From Camellia lanceoleosa (lineage: Eukaryota > Streptophyta > Magnoliopsida > Ericales > Theaceae), in NCBI GenBank assembly GCA_025200525.1, contig CM045770.1, positions 83,075,647 to 83,139,646 of the forward strand: 64,000 bases of DNA, written 5' to 3'. Positions 62,927 through 64,000 of this stretch are shown piece after piece (position 1 is the stretch's first letter; each line of letters begins with the position of its first letter). The position numbers were made by a program, and so were the translations under genes. Below the pieces are notes generated by a model. That model was not told the DNA's origin and did no database searches. It worked only from the letters and a program-made list of their open reading frames with translations.

Positions 62927-64000
62927 ATGAAGTTAGAAGACAAAGACTTGGCTCCTACAACATCCCCTTTGGTTGGCTTCAACTCACAGCCAGAATGGCC
63001 AATCGGAAAGATTATTTTGCCGGTCAAAGCGTGTTCGGTCGTAAAGCAAGTTGAATTCTGGGTGCTCAAAGTTCCATCGACTTACAACTTGATCTTGGGC
63101 AGGGGCTGGCTACACACCATGCAAGCAGTCGCTTCAACCTTTCACCAGGTAATGCGCTTCCCGGCACCGAGCGGACAAATAGAAGAAGTTTGGAGAAACC
63201 AGGTGATGGCAAAACAATGCTTCGTTGCAGTAAATGGCAGCCGAGCAGCCAAAGGGTTTGTCCAAATGATTGAGGGCCCCGAGGGGAGCGAAGTCCCCGA
63301 AGACGTGGGAAGGAAGGCCGAGGAAAAATCGGTCGAAGATTTGGCAGAAGTGCGCATTGATGAGAACGATCCAACTAAATTCTTCCTCTTAGGATCATCC
63401 TTGTCTAGCGCCGAGTGGGCGGATTATGTCAACTTCTTGATTTCCAATTTGGAGGCCTTTGCCTGGACGCCTTACGACATGCCTGGCGTCGACCCGAGCT
63501 TCATTTTTCATCAGTTGAATGTCTTCCCCAATGCACGGCTAGTCATTCAAAGGACGCGTCGCTCAGCCTTGCACCATGCTGAAGTGGTGGCAGAAGAAGT
63601 GAAGAATTTATTGGAAGCCGGGGCCATAGAGGAGGTGCAATATCCTCGGTGGATATCTAACACGGTGGTGGTTCCGAAGAAGAATGGCAAGTGGCGAGTC
63701 TGCGTTGACTACAAGACTGTAAACCGAGCTTGCCCAAAGGATAGCTTTCCCCTCCCACGAATTGACCAGCTGGTGGACTTAACCGCTGGCCATCAGAGGT
63801 TTAGCTTCCTGGACGCGTATCGCGGCTACCACCAGATAGCCATGTATAAGCCGGACAGGGAGATCACATCGTTCACCACCCCAGAGGCTTATATTGCTAC
63901 AAGGTCATACCGTTCGGACTGAAGAACACGGGGGCGACCTTTCAGCGGATGGTGACAAAGATGTTCGCTCCTCTCTTGGGCTGAACAATGGAGGCCTATA
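62927..64000 (+). pseudogene. Protease remainder and reverse transcriptase start, right-hand element
   Basis: The frame follows the stop without a gap. It holds the rest of protease (VEFWVLKVPSTYNLILGRGW), a linker ending FAWTPYDMPGVDPSFIFHQL, and RT blocks: WISNTVVVPKKNGKWRVCVD, NRACPKDSFPLPRIDQLVD, FSFLDAYRGYHQIAMYKPD. The Asp in FLDAYRG is the first RT catalytic residue. At about 63888 a one-base shift changes the frame; the sequence then gives YKVIPFGLKNTGATFQRM and a stop near 63981. The window ends just before the expected YVDD motif. Confidence 0.85.

Larger units (their letters stand above)
59899..64000 (+). mobile_element. Tat-like Ty3/gypsy retrotransposon, 5' part, cut by window end
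   Basis: 5' LTR, primer site, gag, protease and the start of RT are in order on the plus strand. GC content jumps at about 59905 against the AT-rich flank. Only one stop and one frameshift were seen in about 3 kb of coding sequence before another stop near 63981, so this copy is much younger than element X. Confidence 0.85.

Overview
This is plant nuclear DNA, almost certainly from a eudicot with a large, repeat-rich genome. It is AT-rich, has intron-split coding remnants, and carries plant-lineage Ty3/gypsy (Tat/Ogre-type), hAT, CACTA, LINE, SINE and MITE sequences. Only one gene looks intact: a single-exon kiwellin (54984-55628). Kiwellins occur widely in eudicots, so Ericales (kiwifruit or tea relatives) is only a possibility. 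No rRNA, CRISPR, organellar or bacterial sequence was seen.

Layout. (1) 1-23.5 kb is nested Ty3/gypsy wreckage on the minus strand. The main element (X, about 1.6-19.1 kb) has, in minus-strand order, a 5' LTR, a tRNA-Arg-type primer binding site, gag, protease, reverse transcriptase, its RNase H, a second RNase H and integrase. A long 3' region follows with tandem repeats and two antisense cargo genes: one with a plant mobile domain (PMD), one resembling DUF7745 proteins. All are broken by stops and frameshifts. X sits among older LTR pieces of the same superfamily, one of which carries a Stowaway MITE. (2) 23.5-26.2 kb holds a SINE with an internal duplication, a cluster of ACGT-rich repeats and a foldback MITE.

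(3) 26,176-52,674 is read as one hAT transposon, with matching termini and an 8-bp target duplication (7 of 8 bases). It is inflated from about 4.9 kb to 26.5 kb by three insertions: a 4.33-kb solo LTR (TSD TAGTG), an 8.58-kb non-autonomous CACTA element (TSD TAT) and a second CACTA-like element of about 8.7 kb. Each CACTA carries a collinear, intron-containing piece of a different housekeeping gene. The first has cohesin SMC3, the second has ribophorin II/HAP6, an oligosaccharyltransferase subunit. The first also holds a LINE 3' fragment and a relic of a CACTA-encoded domain; the second holds fourteen copies of a 162-bp tandem repeat.

(4) 52.7-59.9 kb is a gene island with a tRNA-derived SINE, an ACC-rich tract, the kiwellin gene with a TATA box, and two MITEs. 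(5) From about 59.9 kb to the window end is the 5' part of a plus-strand, Tat-like Ty3/gypsy element. It is younger-looking, with a long gag-protease frame, one stop in protease and a frameshift in RT.

The most notable content is the Russian-doll structure, in which two gene-capturing CACTA elements landed inside one hAT element, and the antisense PMD/DUF7745-like gene pair inside the Tat retroelement.
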